DNA of 15,091 nt. Origin: Micavibrio sp. (GTDB lineage Bacteria > Pseudomonadota > Alphaproteobacteria > Micavibrionales > Micavibrionaceae). The stretch lies in NCBI GenBank assembly GCA_027066695.1, contig JAMONE010000058.1, positions 1-15,091 of the forward strand. Direction: 5' to 3'. The position numbers and the translations under genes were made by a program. The stretch's first letter is position 1. The number at the start of each line of letters is the position of its first letter. Positions 13,861 through 15,091 of the stretch are shown here, one piece after another. The notes beneath the pieces are model-generated. The model was given only the letters and a program-made list of their open reading frames with translations, was not told where the DNA came from and ran no database searches.

Positions 13861-15091
13861 TTACTTTGCTGCTTCGACTGCTAGATCTCGATTAATTATT
13901 CTATAATTTTTATTTAACTTACTTGAAAGCATAACAGACAGGAGCATTTCCTGACGTAATTCACTCTCAAATAAAGCCCTGTCTAACATAAGTTCAATTG
14001 CTTTCATCGCGACGCTTTTCCGTTTAATATTTGCGGGTTTGTCATAAAGATTAGCAAAAAAATCAGGGTTTTGATAAATTTTCTTACCCAATAATTCCAA
14101 TTGTGCGTAATAGCTGGGGTTTTCACCCATTATAGCAAAAATCTCACTATTAGGAGTTCCTGTTGGCATTAAATCTTTCATTAACGCAGCCATGTAAGAG
14201 CCGACATCAGGCTGCGCAGTTGCGCTGGCATCACCATTTGTTCCAGCTGATTTCATAGAAACAATTGCATTATAGCTACTTTCTGCAACATTTCTTTTTG
14301 CTGCGATACTTCTTAAATTCAAATAAAGCCGATTTGCAGCAGGTTTGTCCATAAGTAATAATGATAAGCGCCGAGATAAAACATCACTACCATATAAATT
14401 TGAGGCCATAGCCAAAACATCTTCTTCATCAGCGGGAATGTCAGTAATATTCGCATGTGTGTCAGAAAAATTAACATTTAATGTTCTTGGCTCATCAATT
14501 AGGCGTGTGTAATCAACATCACGATTAACCCTTGATATATCAATTGCACCAGTTGCGGTTGAACTGCCGTTACCATCGCGATCACAAGCTAAGTCCAGAC
14601 CTTTTCCAGCTTTATCCCATGAGTTATCTTTAGGATCACAATAAGTTTTAACAAATTGATCCCAGCGGGCATTTTTATCTTTATCAACGCTATCAATGCC
14701 CGATGCCGCAGAGTTTTTATGTCCTATTTGTCTTTGTAAAGAACGCTTGGATAGAGCCAGTTTATTTAAATTTGCACGGCTTTCTGTCGCCAGCATGCTT
14801 CGTGAATTAGTGCCAAACCAGCAAAAATCATCACTTGGGTGGTAATCTTTATGTGCTTCGGCTTGAAGTTTAAAAAATAAACGTCGCGTTTCCAAAGAGT
14901 TTTTAGCATCAAAAAATGTCCCGACCATTGCAACTTGATACATACCAAGCGCGCCAAGAAATTCGGTTAATTCGGCTAAAGCTGTAACGAAATATCGTTT
15001 AAAGAACTCTTCAACAATCCAATTTTCCTCACCTTTAATATGATCTTCAAGGTTGTCTACAATAATAGGAACAAAAATCCAATTTTTAAAT
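13861..15091 (-). CDS. P1: unrecognised family protein, N-terminus cut by the window edge
   Basis: First visible member of the P family. The frame is open to the right edge, giving 409 residues. An internal Met at 14943 is not the start, because the 49 residues before it (including EENWIVEEFFKRYFV and LAELTEFLGALG) match the pre-core region of P2 and P3. Any signal peptide lies outside the window. The core is present: VGTFFDAKNSLETRRL, AHKDYHPSDDFCWFGT, two further cysteines in KTYCDPKDN and LDLACDRDGNG, NRDVDYTRLIDEP, DEEDVLAMASNLYG, RNVAESSYNAIVSMK, and GENPSYYAQLELLGKKIYQ leading to FANLYDKPAN. The linker is short (Gly/Ala/Thr/Asp). In the conserved 35-residue C-terminal block 29 positions equal P2 by hand count. 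P2 follows after 15 bases, so the array may extend further to the right. Function unknown. Confidence 0.85.
   Translation of the reverse strand, partial: FKNWIFVPIIVDNLEDHIKGEENWIVEEFFKRYFVTALAELTEFLGALGMYQVAMVGTFFDAKNSLETRRLFFKLQAEAHKDYHPSDDFCWFGTNSRSMLATESRANLNKLALSKRSLQRQIGHKNSAASGIDSVDKDKNARWDQFVKTYCDPKDNSWDKAGKGLDLACDRDGNGSSTATGAIDISRVNRDVDYTRLIDEPRTLNVNFSDTHANITDIPADEEDVLAMASNLYGSDVLSRRLSLLLMDKPAANRLYLNLRSIAAKRNVAESSYNAIVSMKSAGTNGDASATAQPDVGSYMAALMKDLMPTGTPNSEIFAIMGENPSYYAQLELLGKKIYQNPDFFANLYDKPANIKRKSVAMKAIELMLDRALFESELRQEMLLSVMLSSKLNKNYRIINRDLAVEAAK

Noticed and set aside
9026..15091. P family as type IV secretion VirB5/TrbJ or IcmX-like components
   Set aside because: Considered because these are also exported helical proteins, but I see no diagnostic motif and no secretion gene in the window. 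It remains only a hypothesis for a profile search.

Overview
The window looks like chromosomal DNA of a motile, low-to-moderate GC Gram-negative bacterium, most likely an alphaproteobacterium. That placement rests on the overall look of the FlgK, FlgL, HemN, NnrS and U32 proteins and was not tested by a search. Genes are densely packed, no stretch over about 100 bases lacks a gene, and I saw no RNA genes, insertion sequences, CRISPR arrays or phage genes.

Left part (1-5314), housekeeping and stress genes. A small unrecognised ORF running in from the left edge is followed by tag (3-methyladenine DNA glycosylase I), both on the + strand. Converging on them is a minus-strand pair, hemN (oxygen-independent coproporphyrinogen III oxidase) overlapping nnrS (haem/copper membrane protein of the nitric-oxide response), which together suggest low-oxygen or nitrosative conditions. 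A 62-base divergent region separates hemN from a + strand U32-family gene (tRNA/rRNA hydroxylation type) that carries an extra C-terminal cysteine cluster.

Right part (5321-15091) is all minus strand. In transcription order it holds four related genes of a family I do not recognise (here P1, P2, P3, P4; P1 is cut by the right edge), then flgK and flgL, the two hook-filament junction proteins. P1-P4 are separated by only 15, -1 and 21 bases, so they very probably form one transcription unit. flgK follows after 92 bases that contain a long inverted repeat able to pair with the flgK Shine-Dalgarno sequence.

The P1-P4 array is the main point of interest. All four share several strongly conserved boxes, three aligned cysteines and a near-invariant C-terminal block. 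They differ in their N-termini: a signal peptide followed by a CxxC or CCxxCCxC cluster in P2 and P3, and a membrane anchor plus an extra domain in P4. They also differ in a linker of variable length and composition at one fixed position. This is the layout of an exported, diversified multi-protein set next to flagellar junction genes. Its function is unknown, and its connection to the flagellum is inferred only from position.
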